Source of the DNA: Oceanobacter sp045430275
GTDB lineage: Bacteria > Pseudomonadota > Gammaproteobacteria > Pseudomonadales > Oceanobacteraceae
NCBI GenBank assembly: GCA_045430275.1
Contig: JAILXU010000003.1
Span: 1-64,000 of the forward strand
DNA length: 64,000 nt
Direction of reading: 5' to 3'
Part shown: piece by piece, positions 41,775 through 50,947 of the stretch
Layout of the letters: each line of letters begins with the position of its first letter
Numbering within the stretch: the first letter of the stretch is position 1
The notes under the pieces: generated by a model
What the model was told of the DNA's origin: nothing
The model's database searches: none
The model's input: only the letters and a program-made list of their open reading frames with translations
Position numbers and translations under genes: made by a program

Positions 41775-43106
41775 TCAGGCTTCCAGCCAGGCGTTCAGCG
41801 CCTGAATATCACCTTCGTTCAGCGTACCGGCATAGAACTTCAGATTCAGCAACGTCAGAATGTAGTCATAACGGGCGTTGGCGTAATCCCGGCGCGCACC
41901 AAACAACTGACGCTGGGCATCCAGCACTTCAACGATATTACGGGTTCCCACTTCATAACCGGTTTCCGTTGCTTCCAAAGCACTTTGGGCAGAAGTAATG
42001 GCCTGCTTACGAGCATCGATATTCTGCACCGTGGTCTGCAACTGGCGATACAAGCTGCGAATTTTCTGCTTCACCTGACGGCGCTGGGATTCAAGCTGGT
42101 ATTCCGTCGCGGCCAGATTGGCCGCTGCCTGCTTGCTTTGGCCGTACAGCGAGCCACCGGCAAAGACCGGAATCGATACTTTCACGCCGTAGGAAATCAC
42201 CGTTGACTGGGTTGGGTCGTTGCCACTGAACGGACTCTGATCACCGTCGGTATAGTTGGCAAACAGGTTGGCTGTTGGTACAAAACGATTGTACCGGGCA
42301 GCATCCCGCTGATGTCCGACAGCCGTTTTCTGCAAGCTGGCGATTTGAATACCCGGAAATTTTTCCAACCCGGTTGTTACCCAGTCCGCCACATTGGTCG
42401 GTGTGGGCATTTGCATACTGACGCTGTCTTTCAGACCGTTAACGTTTTTGTGCTGCTGGCCTGTCAGTACTTCCAGTGCTTCAAAGCTGATATCCAGTGC
42501 CGCTTGCTGACTGAGCAGGTTCACGTAAGTCAGGTCATACGTTGCTTGTGCTTCGTGCACTTCCGTAATGGCAATCAGGCCGACATCGTAACGCTGCCGG
42601 GTCTGCTCCAGCGATCGTTTGACGGCCTTTTCTTCCGCCTGAGCGGTTTCCAGATTGTCAGCTGCACGCAAAACATCAAAATATGCCGCAGAAGTGCGCA
42701 ACAGCAGTTGTTGTTCCGACAGTTGCAGATTCAGGGTCTCTGCCTTATCCGCTGTTTTTGCCGCCTGGTAGGTGTACCAGCTATTCAGGTTAAACAGCGC
42801 TTGGGATGCCTGTATCTGTAATTCACCCAATTCGTAATCACGATTACTGGTGGATGTCTTTTGCGTCGTAAAGTCCAGAGACTCCACCTCGGCATCAATC
42901 ACCGTGTGACTATAGCTGGCCTGCAGTTGTGGCAACAGGGCACCACGAGCAATGGTGACGTTATAGGCGTTGGCCTCGCGGGTTGCACGGGCAGCGGCGA
43001 TTTCAGCGTCGTTGCTGGCTGCCTGTTCATAAATAGTGGTAAGGTCGGCGGCACTGGCGTACGCAGACGCCACCATCAGAGCCGAGAGTGAAAGCAGTTT
43101 TTTCAT
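41775..43106 (-). CDS. tolC: TolC family outer-membrane channel
   Basis: Outer-membrane efflux and type I secretion channel of 443 aa. A signal peptide of about 19 residues ends 'AYASA|ADLTTIYEQA'. Long helical hairpins with repeated structure follow ('AAARATREANAYNVTIARGALLPQLQASYSH' and its second-half counterpart 'QIASLQKTAVGHQRDAARYNRF'), which is the internal duplication of the TolC barrel. The C-terminal repeat has 'VGTRNIVEVLDAQRQLFGARRDYANARYDYI'. It is divergent from nudF, the E. coli order tolC-nudF-yqiB-cpdA-yqiA-parE. Confidence 0.95.
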   Translation of the reverse strand: MKKLLSLSALMVASAYASAADLTTIYEQAASNDAEIAAARATREANAYNVTIARGALLPQLQASYSHTVIDAEVESLDFTTQKTSTSNRDYELGELQIQASQALFNLNSWYTYQAAKTADKAETLNLQLSEQQLLLRTSAAYFDVLRAADNLETAQAEEKAVKRSLEQTRQRYDVGLIAITEVHEAQATYDLTYVNLLSQQAALDISFEALEVLTGQQHKNVNGLKDSVSMQMPTPTNVADWVTTGLEKFPGIQIASLQKTAVGHQRDAARYNRFVPTANLFANYTDGDQSPFSGNDPTQSTVISYGVKVSIPVFAGGSLYGQSKQAAANLAATEYQLESQRRQVKQKIRSLYRQLQTTVQNIDARKQAITSAQSALEATETGYEVGTRNIVEVLDAQRQLFGARRDYANARYDYILTLLNLKFYAGTLNEGDIQALNAWLEA

Positions 43107-43261
43107 AATGTGGAACCTTGGCGGCGTTCTGCAAAGAAATGATCGTTAATGTGAGGGATTCTAACAGGCCCTTTCCGATGGCATTGTGTTCCTTGCCAGA
43201 ACAGTGAGTACACCTGAAAGGGTTCTCAGCATTCTTATTCAGTTATAAAGGTTGGTCAAGC

Positions 43262-43885
43262 ATGAGCCAGGTGCCTGCAGTGTTCTCACGCAAGGATGTC
43301 ACGATTACAAAAACAGAAGAGGGCTACTCTGGTTTCTTCCGTATCGTCACTCACCACCTTCAACACGCCTTGTATGAAGGGGGCACCACCCAAACACTGA
43401 AACGGGAATTGTTTGAGCGCGGCGAAGCCGCCGCCGTTCTGCTCTATGACCCGGAACGACAACAGGTTGTTCTGACGGAACAATTCCGTATTGGCGCACT
43501 GGAAGACCCGCGCTCTCCCTGGCTGCTGGAGGTCGTTGCGGGCATGATCGACACCGACGAATCACCAGAAGCCGTTGCCCGACGGGAGGTTCAGGAAGAA
43601 ACCGGCGGCGAATGTCATACCCTCATCCCGATTTACCAATATTGGGTTTCTCCCGGCGGCACCAGTGAGCGCATACACGTTTACTGTGGCCTGATAGACA
43701 GTCGGCATTTCCACGGCATTCATGGCCTGGAAGAAGAAGGGGAAGATATTCGGCTGGTGACACTCCCGGCCGAAGACGCTTTTGCATTACTGGCCCGGGG
43801 AGACATCAATAATGGTGCTACTATTATTGCCCTGCAATGGCTACAACTGAATCAGGCCAGGCTGGATACCCCAGGGACGGCTTAA
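43262..43885 (+). CDS. nudF: ADP-ribose pyrophosphatase
   Basis: Nudix hydrolase of 207 aa that cleaves ADP-ribose. The Nudix box is 'GMIDTDESPEAVARREVQEETG', with the REVQEE core. 'AAAVLLYDPERQQVVLTEQFRIGA' is the strand before it, and 'YWVSPGGTSERIHVYCGLID' follows. Synteny with tolC and yqiB agrees. Confidence 0.96.
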   Translation: MSQVPAVFSRKDVTITKTEEGYSGFFRIVTHHLQHALYEGGTTQTLKRELFERGEAAAVLLYDPERQQVVLTEQFRIGALEDPRSPWLLEVVAGMIDTDESPEAVARREVQEETGGECHTLIPIYQYWVSPGGTSERIHVYCGLIDSRHFHGIHGLEEEGEDIRLVTLPAEDAFALLARGDINNGATIIALQWLQLNQARLDTPGTA

Positions 43886-43908
43886 TTGAATCCATGAGGT
43901 AACCTCTG

Positions 43909-44376
43909 TTGTCCGCCCAATCCGTTCGAAAAAAATACACACCTTCTCTGACACAGTTATCTGCTTTGGCAGAAACCAACTACGTGCGCCTGCAAAAACT
44001 GCTACCAAATGACAAAGCTGGGACACAGGTGACATTCTCGCTGCGGAATGGCTCCCATAAGGGCAGCCGCTTCTCCGTTAGAATTGACGAGATACACAAA
44101 TACACCACCATGCTGACCTTTAGTCAGAATGACCGCTTAACAGTGGGTCTGGATGGTGTTCGGTTGCAAGTACGTATGTACCACGATGCAGGAATGGCCG
44201 AGGTGATTCGCTATCAGGGCAAACATGTGGTCGAGGGTGTCCACCAGTATCCTAACCCCGCGATGTATCAACCTGATGAAAAAACCCGGCTCAACGGTTT
44301 CCTTGCTGAGTGTCTGGAGCATTGCCTGACATATGGATGTGCAGAAATACCGGTCTGGTTGACTGCTGAGCGATAA
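43909..44376 (+). CDS. yqiB: DUF1249 family protein YqiB
   Basis: 155-aa protein of unknown function, DUF1249. It starts at TTG 43909 with GAGGT eight bases upstream. The family signature 'YTPSLTQLSALAETNYVRLQKLLP' opens the protein, and 'GMAEVIRYQGKHVVEGVHQYPNPAMYQPDEKTRLNGFLAECLEHCL' ends it, including conserved Tyr-Pro-Asn. No membrane or export signal. It is 23 nt after nudF and fits the conserved nudF-yqiB-cpdA order. Confidence 0.93.
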   Translation: MSAQSVRKKYTPSLTQLSALAETNYVRLQKLLPNDKAGTQVTFSLRNGSHKGSRFSVRIDEIHKYTTMLTFSQNDRLTVGLDGVRLQVRMYHDAGMAEVIRYQGKHVVEGVHQYPNPAMYQPDEKTRLNGFLAECLEHCLTYGCAEIPVWLTAER

Positions 44377-44631
44377 TAGCGGGTGCAGACCCGAGCCAGA
44401 ATTACTATGATTAAACACAATGTTACCAAACGTTTTGTTTATTAACGGATGGGTTATTGGAACAACCGCCGATACACAGTGTTTTATGTGTGGTATTCCT
44501 ACCATCAAGGATCAGAACCAATCAGTCGGGCTGGCATGACGTTGTCAACCAGCTCAGGATTTACCCGAAAGATGACACTCATTCTAAACGTTGAATAACA
44601 GGTGTCGCATGGTATCAATCAGGGGTGCCTT

Positions 44632-45438
44632 TTGTATTTACTGAATACAGACGGTGTTGTACGCATCGTTCAGATCACAGATACACATCTCAATGCGGCC
44701 GCAGAGGGACATCTGTTGGGCATGCAAACGTTGCACAGCCTGCAGTGTGTACTGGATCTTGTGTGTCTGGAGCCAGTTTCTCCCCACGCCATGTTAATGA
44801 CGGGGGACTTGTCTCAGGACGGCAGCATACCGTCTTATCAGCACCTCGACCGCTTGTTGTCGCGACTGGAAGCCCCGGCGTTCTGGCTGCCCGGCAATCA
44901 TGATGTACCGGAAAACATGTCGGCGGTCATTAAAGACACACCTTCCACGCAACGTCTGATTCGCACGCCTCACTGGCAGATCATTCTTTTGGACTCCAGC
45001 GTCCGTGGCAAGGTCTACGGGCAACTGTCAGAACAAGAACTCGACTTTGCCAATGCCTGCCTGCAGGAGCGCCCTGACTTGCACAGTCTGGTCTCTTTTC
45101 ATCACCATCCAACCCCGATGGGAAGCCGATGGATTGACACCATTGGTATTCAGAATGGTGCTGAGGCCATGCAGCAGCTCATGCAACATCAAAATTTGCG
45201 CTGCCTGCTCTGGGGACATGTTCACCAGGAAAGTGACCGTATGTTCGGTTCTGTCCGCCTTTTGTCAACACCATCAACCTGTGTGCAATTCACACCGGCA
45301 TCCACCGACTTCCAGGTGGATACCCGTTCTCCTGGTTTCCGTTGGCTCGACCTGCACCCGGATGGTCATCTGGAAACCGGGGTCAAGCGGGTTGAGAACA
45401 TCGCGTTCGAAGTGGATTACTCCGTCAAGGGATACTAG
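44632..45438 (+). CDS. cpdA: 3',5'-cAMP phosphodiesterase
   Basis: Class III cyclic nucleotide phosphodiesterase that lowers cAMP. The start is ambiguous: TTG 44632 has AGGGGT five bases upstream and gives 268 aa; GTG 44602 is also in frame and gives 278. Metallophosphoesterase motifs are all present: 'VQITDTHL', 'LMTGDLSQDGS', 'WLPGNHDVPE', 'SFHHHPTPMGSRW' and 'LLWGHVHQE'. The 225-nt spacer before it (44377-44601) has no other feature that I can support. Confidence 0.94.
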   Translation: MYLLNTDGVVRIVQITDTHLNAAAEGHLLGMQTLHSLQCVLDLVCLEPVSPHAMLMTGDLSQDGSIPSYQHLDRLLSRLEAPAFWLPGNHDVPENMSAVIKDTPSTQRLIRTPHWQIILLDSSVRGKVYGQLSEQELDFANACLQERPDLHSLVSFHHHPTPMGSRWIDTIGIQNGAEAMQQLMQHQNLRCLLWGHVHQESDRMFGSVRLLSTPSTCVQFTPASTDFQVDTRSPGFRWLDLHPDGHLETGVKRVENIAFEVDYSVKGY

Positions 45439-45441
45439 TTC

Positions 45442-46050
45442 ATGGGTTTTTCGCACGATGTAGGCTGCCTGTATTTACACGGTTTTCTCAGCTCTCCAGC
45501 CTCGGAAAAGGCGGTTGAGTTACAACGTTTTTATCAGCAGCATCTCACGCCAGAGCAAGTGTCCATCCCGGAATTGCCCTTTGAACCCGCTCACGCTATG
45601 GCACTGGCGCAGCACTTTCTGACAGAGCTGCAGTCACGCTATCAACGCGTTTTTATTATTGGCAGCTCTCTGGGTGGCTTTTATGCAACCTGGTTATCCC
45701 AGCAGCTCAATATTCCAGCGGTGTTAGTCAATCCGGCAGTCAATCCACACGGCTTATTCCGCCATTACCTTGGCCCTAACCAGCATTTCTACAGTGGTGA
45801 AACACACATATTGGAAGAACGTCACCTGGAGCAACTCGCCCTTTTGGCAACAGAATCCATCACACGTCCTGAGAATGTACTGCTGTTGCTGCAAACCGGC
45901 GATGAAACCCTCGACTATCGGCATGCTGCCCGGCTATATCGCCATTGTCCGGGATGGCTGGAAAGCGGTGGCAATCATCGCTTTAACGGATTTACAGAAC
46001 GGCTTCCCGAGATGATTCAATTCGCCGAGTACTGGAGTCCGGCCAAGTAA
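45442..46050 (+). CDS. yqiA: Esterase YqiA
   Basis: Alpha/beta hydrolase of 202 aa, 3 nt after cpdA. 'CLYLHGFLSSPASEKAVELQRF' starts the protein, the nucleophile is Ser in 'IGSSLGGFYATWLSQQLN', the Asp region is 'LLLLQTGDETLDYR' and the His is in 'SGGNHRFNGF'. The substrate range of YqiA is carboxylesters in E. coli. It ends 44 nt before parE in the standard order. Confidence 0.94.
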   Translation: MGFSHDVGCLYLHGFLSSPASEKAVELQRFYQQHLTPEQVSIPELPFEPAHAMALAQHFLTELQSRYQRVFIIGSSLGGFYATWLSQQLNIPAVLVNPAVNPHGLFRHYLGPNQHFYSGETHILEERHLEQLALLATESITRPENVLLLLQTGDETLDYRHAARLYRHCPGWLESGGNHRFNGFTERLPEMIQFAEYWSPAK

Positions 46051-46094
46051 GCTCGTTATACTCGGTTTTTTCAGACACCAGCAGCTTTCTGAAC

Positions 46095-48014
46095 ATGCCT
46101 TCCGCACAATACAATGCAGCATCTATCGAAGTCCTGAGTGGCCTGGACCCCGTTCGCAAACGGCCAGGTATGTACACAGACACCACTCGCCCCAATCACC
46201 TGGCTCAGGAGATCATCGACAACTCGGTCGATGAAGCCCTGGCAGGGCATGCTTCCCAGATACACATCAGCCTGTCCGCCGATGGTTCCATGAGTGTCAC
46301 GGATAATGGCCGTGGCATGCCAACGGACATTCACCCAGAGCACGGCGTCAGTGGCGTTGAGCTGATTCTGACGCGCCTCCATGCCGGTGGGAAATTTTCC
46401 AATGACAATTACACCTTTTCAGGTGGCCTGCACGGGGTCGGGGTATCAGTTGTTAACGCCTTGTCAAAAGAACTGGACGTAACCATCTGGCGTGATGGAA
46501 TCGTTCAGAGTATGGGGTTTGAAAACGGTGACAAGGCGTCTGACTTACACCAGACCGGCACTTGTGCCAAACGCAAACACGGCACCTGTGTCCGGTTTTT
46601 GCCCGACCCCAAATACTTCGACAGCGCCCGCTTTTCGATTACCAAACTCAAGCACGTGCTACGAGCCAAGGCCGTCCTCTGTCCTGGCCTGAAAATTATA
46701 TTCACAGCCCCGGATAGTAAAGATAACGAAGAGTGGTACTACGAAGACGGCCTGCGTGACTATTTAAGCAGCAGTTGCCAAGAGGTCAGCAGCATCCCGG
46801 AAATTCCCTTTACGGGTAACATGAATGCAGCCCATGAAGCGGTGGAATGGGCTGTGACCTGGCTCCCGGAGGGCGGCGAACTGTTGCAGGAAAGCTACGT
46901 CAATTTGATCCCGACAGCGCAGGGCGGCACACACGTTAATGGCTTTCGCTCAGGCTTATTGGAGTCCTTGCGGGAATTTTGTGAGCTGCGAAACCTGCTG
47001 CCACGAGGTATCAAGCTCAGCCCGGACGACTTATGGGAACGCTGCTCTTATGTGTTGTCGGCCAAATTGACCGACCCTCAATTTGCGGGACAAACCAAAG
47101 AACGCCTGTCATCCCGAGAAGCATCAGCATTCATCTCTGGCATTGTCAAAGACGCCTTTGCACTCTGGCTTCACGATCATGTAAACAGCGCTGAGCAACT
47201 GGCGGAGATGGTCATCTCCAATGCCCAGAACCGCATGCGTCAGGCCAAGAAGGTATCACGCAAGAAAATCACCCAAGGCCCGGCCTTGCCTGGCAAGCTG
47301 GCAGATTGTAGCGGGCAGGATGTACAACGAACCGAACTGTTTCTGGTAGAAGGTGATTCTGCTGGCGGTTCGGCCAAACAGGCCCGAGATCGAGAGTTTC
47401 AGGCCATCATGCCCCTGCGTGGCAAGATTCTGAATACCTGGGAGGTACATTCCGATCAGATTCTGGCTTCTCAGGAAGTCCATGATATCGCCGTCGCCTT
47501 GGGGATCGATCCAGGTTCTGACAACCTCGACAATCTGCGTTATGGCAAGGTGTGTATTCTGGCGGACGCAGATTCTGACGGACTGCATATTGCGACTCTG
47601 CTATGCGCCCTGTTCCTGCGACATTTCCCGGCACTCGTCCGTCAGGGCCACATTTTTGTTGCCATGCCTCCCTTGTACCGTATTGATATCGGTAAGGACG
47701 TTTACTACGCACTGGATGAAGCCGAACGCATTGGAATACTGGAGCGCATTGAGGCTGAGAAAAAACGCGGCAAAGTGAACGTTCAACGCTTCAAAGGATT
47801 GGGCGAAATGAATCCGATGCAACTGCGAGAAACCACCATGGCACCGGACACCCGCCGCCTGATTCAGTTAGGACTGGATGAACCCGTTGACGATCATGAA
47901 GCTGCGCCAGAAACAGACGCTTTTGAATTACTGGATATGCTGCTGGCCAAAAAACGCTCCGCCGATCGCAAGGCCTGGCTTGAAAGCAAAGGAAACGAAG
48001 CCAGCTCTCTGTAG
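46095..48014 (+). CDS. parE: DNA topoisomerase IV subunit B
   Basis: ATPase subunit of topoisomerase IV; decatenates chromosomes with ParC. 639 aa. The GHKL ATPase domain has 'EIIDNSVDEALAGHA', 'DNGRGMPTDIHPEHGVSGVE' and 'GLHGVGVSVVNALS'; the transducer and TOPRIM parts have 'LFLVEGDSAGGSAKQARDREFQAIMPLRGKILN' and 'ILADADSDGLHIATLLCALF', and the end is 'RFKGLGEMNPMQLRETTM'. Its partner parC lies 12 kb away on the same strand, on the other side of the Glt-like operon. Confidence 0.98.
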   Translation: MPSAQYNAASIEVLSGLDPVRKRPGMYTDTTRPNHLAQEIIDNSVDEALAGHASQIHISLSADGSMSVTDNGRGMPTDIHPEHGVSGVELILTRLHAGGKFSNDNYTFSGGLHGVGVSVVNALSKELDVTIWRDGIVQSMGFENGDKASDLHQTGTCAKRKHGTCVRFLPDPKYFDSARFSITKLKHVLRAKAVLCPGLKIIFTAPDSKDNEEWYYEDGLRDYLSSSCQEVSSIPEIPFTGNMNAAHEAVEWAVTWLPEGGELLQESYVNLIPTAQGGTHVNGFRSGLLESLREFCELRNLLPRGIKLSPDDLWERCSYVLSAKLTDPQFAGQTKERLSSREASAFISGIVKDAFALWLHDHVNSAEQLAEMVISNAQNRMRQAKKVSRKKITQGPALPGKLADCSGQDVQRTELFLVEGDSAGGSAKQARDREFQAIMPLRGKILNTWEVHSDQILASQEVHDIAVALGIDPGSDNLDNLRYGKVCILADADSDGLHIATLLCALFLRHFPALVRQGHIFVAMPPLYRIDIGKDVYYALDEAERIGILERIEAEKKRGKVNVQRFKGLGEMNPMQLRETTMAPDTRRLIQLGLDEPVDDHEAAPETDAFELLDMLLAKKRSADRKAWLESKGNEASSL

Positions 48015-48030
48015 CCGTATGTCGATTTCA

Positions 48031-48069
48031 AACAATAAAAAAGCCGCTAGAAGCGGCTTTTTTATTGTT
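48031..48069. terminator. Bidirectional terminator between parE and the Glt-like operon
   Basis: An 18-bp near-perfect inverted repeat: AACAATAAAAAAGCCGCT (48031-48048), a 3-nt loop, then AGCGGCTTTTTTATTGTT (48052-48069). On either strand the GC core is followed by a T-run, so it serves both convergent genes. Confidence 0.93.
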
Positions 48070-48111
48070 CAGGTAACAGCTACTGGCTGTTATACACAGC
48101 CAGAGTGCCCC

Positions 48112-49065
48112 TTAAGGAATGAAGTTAATCGGGAACTCAATGTTCGCCACTTTAACTTCCGGACGGTTCTTGAACTTCATACGACGACAGTTGGACAGCA
48201 AACGCTTGTGCAACCCATCGTTATTCAGTTCACTGCGTCCAATGGTACAGGACTTCACACTGCCGTTAGGCGCAATGGCCAGCTTCAGTGTCACAGTACC
48301 TTCCAGTGTCGGATCTTTACGTTGAGCCCGACGATAGGCGCTGAAGAAACGTTGCTTGTTGGCTTCAAACACCAGACGCATTTCTTCCTGAGTACGCTTG
48401 GTAGACGCTTCTGTGGTCTTGCGAATTTCTTCGTCCGAGACCTCAACGGCTGTCACCGTACGTTCACCCAACGCTTCACCCGCAACCGCAGTACTCAGAG
48501 TTTCCTCATCAATACCACCGGATAATGCAATAACGGCATTTGGATCAACCACACTGCCCGCGCCAATCGCTGTTGCTCCACCCCGTTTCAGGGCATCGCT
48601 GCTGGTGCTCAACTTGGCGTTAGGAATCGCGGCGGCCAACGCTGCCAATGACTTCATGGCATCATTACCCAAAGCCTTCTTTACCTTGTCCTGGGCTTTT
48701 TTACGCTCTTCCTTGGTCGCTTTCACCTTGGGCTTTGGCTTCGGTTTTGGCTTTTGAGGCTTGGGCTTTGGAGGCTCAGGCTTCGGCTCAGGCTTTTTCT
48801 CTTCTTTTGGCTTCGGCTTCGGCTTGGGTTTTGGCTTCGGCTTCGGAGCTTCTTTCTTCTTCAGGATCTTGGCCAGTTGAGGTGGCAACTGCTCCCGTTC
48901 TTTACGGCTGATCTCTGGTACCTTCAAGGTTGGAATGATGACACCAAAAATCATAACGATGATCAGGGCAACAGCCAGAATCGGCTTGAAACGCCCACCA
49001 CTGGCATCAGACCAGGGCAACATCGGATGGTGTTTGTAAGCCGGAGTGTTTGGAGAGTCGCTCAT
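48112..49065 (-). CDS. TonB-like protein with AgmX/PglI-type C-terminal domain
   Basis: Predicted inner-membrane protein that reaches through the periplasm, 317 aa. A short cytoplasmic N-terminus of about 25 residues precedes a membrane helix (about 28-47, 'ILAVALIIVMIFGVIIPTL') and a long Pro/Lys/Glu linker (about 70-115, repeated KP pairs). The C-terminal domain 'EGTVTLKLAIAPNGSVKSC', 'LHKRLLSNCRRMKF' and 'KVANIEFPINF' resembles the AgmX/PglI C-terminal domain of M. xanthus gliding proteins and has two Cys about 19 residues apart. It is last in the operon and overlaps the ExbD-like gene by 4 nt. The N-terminal part lacks the zinc-ribbon or FHA domains of M. xanthus homologues. Confidence 0.85.
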   Translation of the reverse strand: MSDSPNTPAYKHHPMLPWSDASGGRFKPILAVALIIVMIFGVIIPTLKVPEISRKEREQLPPQLAKILKKKEAPKPKPKPKPKPKPKEEKKPEPKPEPPKPKPQKPKPKPKPKVKATKEERKKAQDKVKKALGNDAMKSLAALAAAIPNAKLSTSSDALKRGGATAIGAGSVVDPNAVIALSGGIDEETLSTAVAGEALGERTVTAVEVSDEEIRKTTEASTKRTQEEMRLVFEANKQRFFSAYRRAQRKDPTLEGTVTLKLAIAPNGSVKSCTIGRSELNNDGLHKRLLSNCRRMKFKNRPEVKVANIEFPINFIP

Positions 49066-49595
49066 GGCGCACCTCCTTCAACAATCTGATTCACAGCCAA
49101 CGAGATATTACTGAACGTCGCTTTTGAACAGGTGTTCATAACCCGTTTCAGTAATTCATATGGCGTGTCCTTATCACCCACGATCGTAATAGGACGCCCT
49201 TGATCAACCGTTTCACCGTTGTCATCCACCCCTTGTGGCATGGGCGTACGGTTAGCCATGTATTCCAGCTCTTTCAGAAGTTGAGGCAATGTTTCTTCCT
49301 CTTTTTCCGTTCGCTTGATACCAGCCATGGTTTCAACCTGAACACCCTGAACCAGAATGCCGTCTTTACTCACCAAAACAACCAGATTTTCTCCAGGTTT
49401 GTTTTCGGAAATAGACGCTGGCAACTCAATCTGATCGTTATCATCCACTTTCACGTCATTCTGGTTAACCATCAAGAAGAAAACCAGAATAGTGAAGATA
49501 TCCATCAAGGATGTCAGATTCAGCGTGCCACCACCCTTATGGCGCTTATGCGCGCGCGCCATACGCTTGGCACGACGAGATGCATCTTTCTTCAT
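49062..49595 (-). CDS. ExbD/TolR-like proton-channel subunit (Asp-containing)
   Basis: Inner-membrane protein of 177 aa with a basic cytoplasmic N-terminus, a single membrane helix (about 27-46, 'LTSLMDIFTILVFFLMV') and a periplasmic domain with 'ENLVVLVSKDGILVQG'. Asp32 in the helix is at the position of the essential proton-carrying Asp of ExbD, TolR and AglQ. It overlaps both neighbours by 4 nt. With the TolQ/ExbB-like protein it should form a proton-motive-force motor. Compare with its paralogue encoded next door, which has Asn at this position. Confidence 0.9.
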   Translation of the reverse strand: MKKDASRRAKRMARAHKRHKGGGTLNLTSLMDIFTILVFFLMVNQNDVKVDDNDQIELPASISENKPGENLVVLVSKDGILVQGVQVETMAGIKRTEKEEETLPQLLKELEYMANRTPMPQGVDDNGETVDQGRPITIVGDKDTPYELLKRVMNTCSKATFSNISLAVNQIVEGGAP

Positions 49596-50134
49596 TCTGC
49601 AGCCTCCGTTGCCTCGGTTGCTGACGCGTCCGCCGACGCTGGGTCAGGTGCATTGCCCAGAGAGATATCCGGGAACAACGTTGCGTCAACAACGGATGTA
49701 ATCAACAAAGCAGGGTACCGGCGTACGGTATCCATGACGGTAACCAGAGTCTGGTAATCAACACCGGCTTCAGGCAACAAGTTAATGTCGCGCTTCTCGG
49801 TGAATACAGGATCCTTTTTCAGCTCCTGCAACGCTTTTGATAGCCCTTCAAAATCGTACTTGCCTTCAATATTGGACAAGTTGGCTATCTCGTTCGTTTG
49901 CAGCAGATAACTGTAGGACACTGAGATACTTTCTTTACGGATAATGACCTCAAGCGTCACATCTTCAGGGTTCACAATGACATTCTTCTGATCACCCTGT
50001 GGCAACTTTAGATCGAGTACTGAAATCTGTGAAAACACCATGTTCATAAGTAGAACAGGTACCAGTACGATCATCAGGTTCATGAAAGATGTAACGTTGA
50101 GTTCCGCCTCTTCAGTTTGTCGTTGGCGTCTCAT
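49592..50134 (-). CDS. ExbD/TolR-like protein, Asn in place of the channel Asp
   Basis: Inner-membrane protein of 180 aa: an Arg/Gln-rich start, a helix 'LNVTSFMNLMIVLVPVLLMNMVF' (about 12-34, given in part) and a periplasmic domain 'VILDLKLPQGDQKNVIVN'-like. Where ExbD-type proteins have Asp in SF(I/M)D it has Asn19 (AAC, 50078-50080), so it probably cannot carry protons itself. The C-terminus is Ala/Asp/Glu-rich ('PDPASADASATEATEAAE'). It may pair with the Asp-containing paralogue in a mixed motor. The ExbB-like gene start region lies 15 nt upstream. Confidence 0.9.
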   Translation of the reverse strand: MRRQRQTEEAELNVTSFMNLMIVLVPVLLMNMVFSQISVLDLKLPQGDQKNVIVNPEDVTLEVIIRKESISVSYSYLLQTNEIANLSNIEGKYDFEGLSKALQELKKDPVFTEKRDINLLPEAGVDYQTLVTVMDTVRRYPALLITSVVDATLFPDISLGNAPDPASADASATEATEAAE

Positions 50135-50149
50135 GGTGTTTTACATCTC

Positions 50150-50800
50150 TCACTTGTTAGCGGTAGTCGCTTGACCTTGCTTGCGCTCAGTAATGATGTT
50201 CAGGAATTTCACACCTGCCATCTCAATGCTGTCTACAATCTCATTGGTTTTGGTTTGCAGGAATGTATGCAGTACCAACAATGGAATCGCCGCCATCAAA
50301 CCGAATGCGGTTGTGTTCATCGCAACAGAAATACTTTGTGACAGCAGCGTTGCTTTTTCGGCCGGTGCAGCATTGGCTACTGCGGTAAATGCCGCGATCA
50401 AACCCATAATGGTACCCAACAGTCCCAGCAGGGTGGCAATGTTTGCCAGTGTCGCAACATACTGAGTACGCTTTTCCAGTTGTGGAACTGCTTCCATCAG
50501 GCCTTCTTCAAGCGCATATTCAATTTCTTCACGACGCTGGCTACCAGGAATACGGGCAATAGCGGCAGAGAAAATATTACCCAGCTTGGTGCCGGATTCA
50601 TTGGCATAATTCAACGCTGAGCGCATATCGCGACTTTCCAGCATTGGCAAGATTTCTTCAAACGTACGACGATTGCTGGATTTTTCTTTCATCAAGAACA
50701 GCAGACGCTCAATCGCAATTGCCAAACCAATGGCCATGGTAATCGCAATCGGGTACATGAATACGCCACCCTCTTGGAAAAAACGAACGATGGAATCCAT
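50150..50800 (-). CDS. MotA/TolQ/ExbB-like proton-channel protein
   Basis: Inner-membrane protein of 216 aa with three predicted helices: 'GGVFMYPIAITMAIGLAIAIERLLFLM' near residue 10-35, 'YVATLANIATLLGLLGTIMGLIAAFTAV' near 100-130 and 'SISVAMNTTAFGLMAAIPLLVLHTFL' near 145-175. The signature 'GLLGTIMGLIAAF' is that of TolQ/ExbB/AglR. The start has GGGGG upstream. With one TolQ-like and two ExbD-like subunits the set has the composition of the AglRQS motor of M. xanthus. A 147-nt gap with a TTGTTG/CAACAA dyad separates it from the upstream gene, so a second promoter is possible. Confidence 0.93.
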   Translation of the reverse strand: MDSIVRFFQEGGVFMYPIAITMAIGLAIAIERLLFLMKEKSSNRRTFEEILPMLESRDMRSALNYANESGTKLGNIFSAAIARIPGSQRREEIEYALEEGLMEAVPQLEKRTQYVATLANIATLLGLLGTIMGLIAAFTAVANAAPAEKATLLSQSISVAMNTTAFGLMAAIPLLVLHTFLQTKTNEIVDSIEMAGVKFLNIITERKQGQATTANK

Positions 50801-50947
50801 AGAATTTCCCCCAGAAATTTATATTGATCAGTAAGAGATTTAAGGTTTAAGTCAGGTTATTGTTGATTCAACAACACCAAGTTTGCAATTTCCGGTCAGA
50901 TTCTGATTTATAAAGTGAAAATCAGCACCTGCCAGAATATTGTTTTT

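Noticed and set aside
44419..44538. 39-codon plus-strand ORF between yqiB and cpdA
   Set aside because: No ribosome site before its ATG and no membrane, signal or other recognisable pattern.
48721..48860. Repeated Gly/Phe/Leu-type plus-strand codons resembling a repeat protein
   Set aside because: They are the complement of the Pro/Lys linker of the TonB-like protein, so low-complexity coding DNA rather than a separate element.
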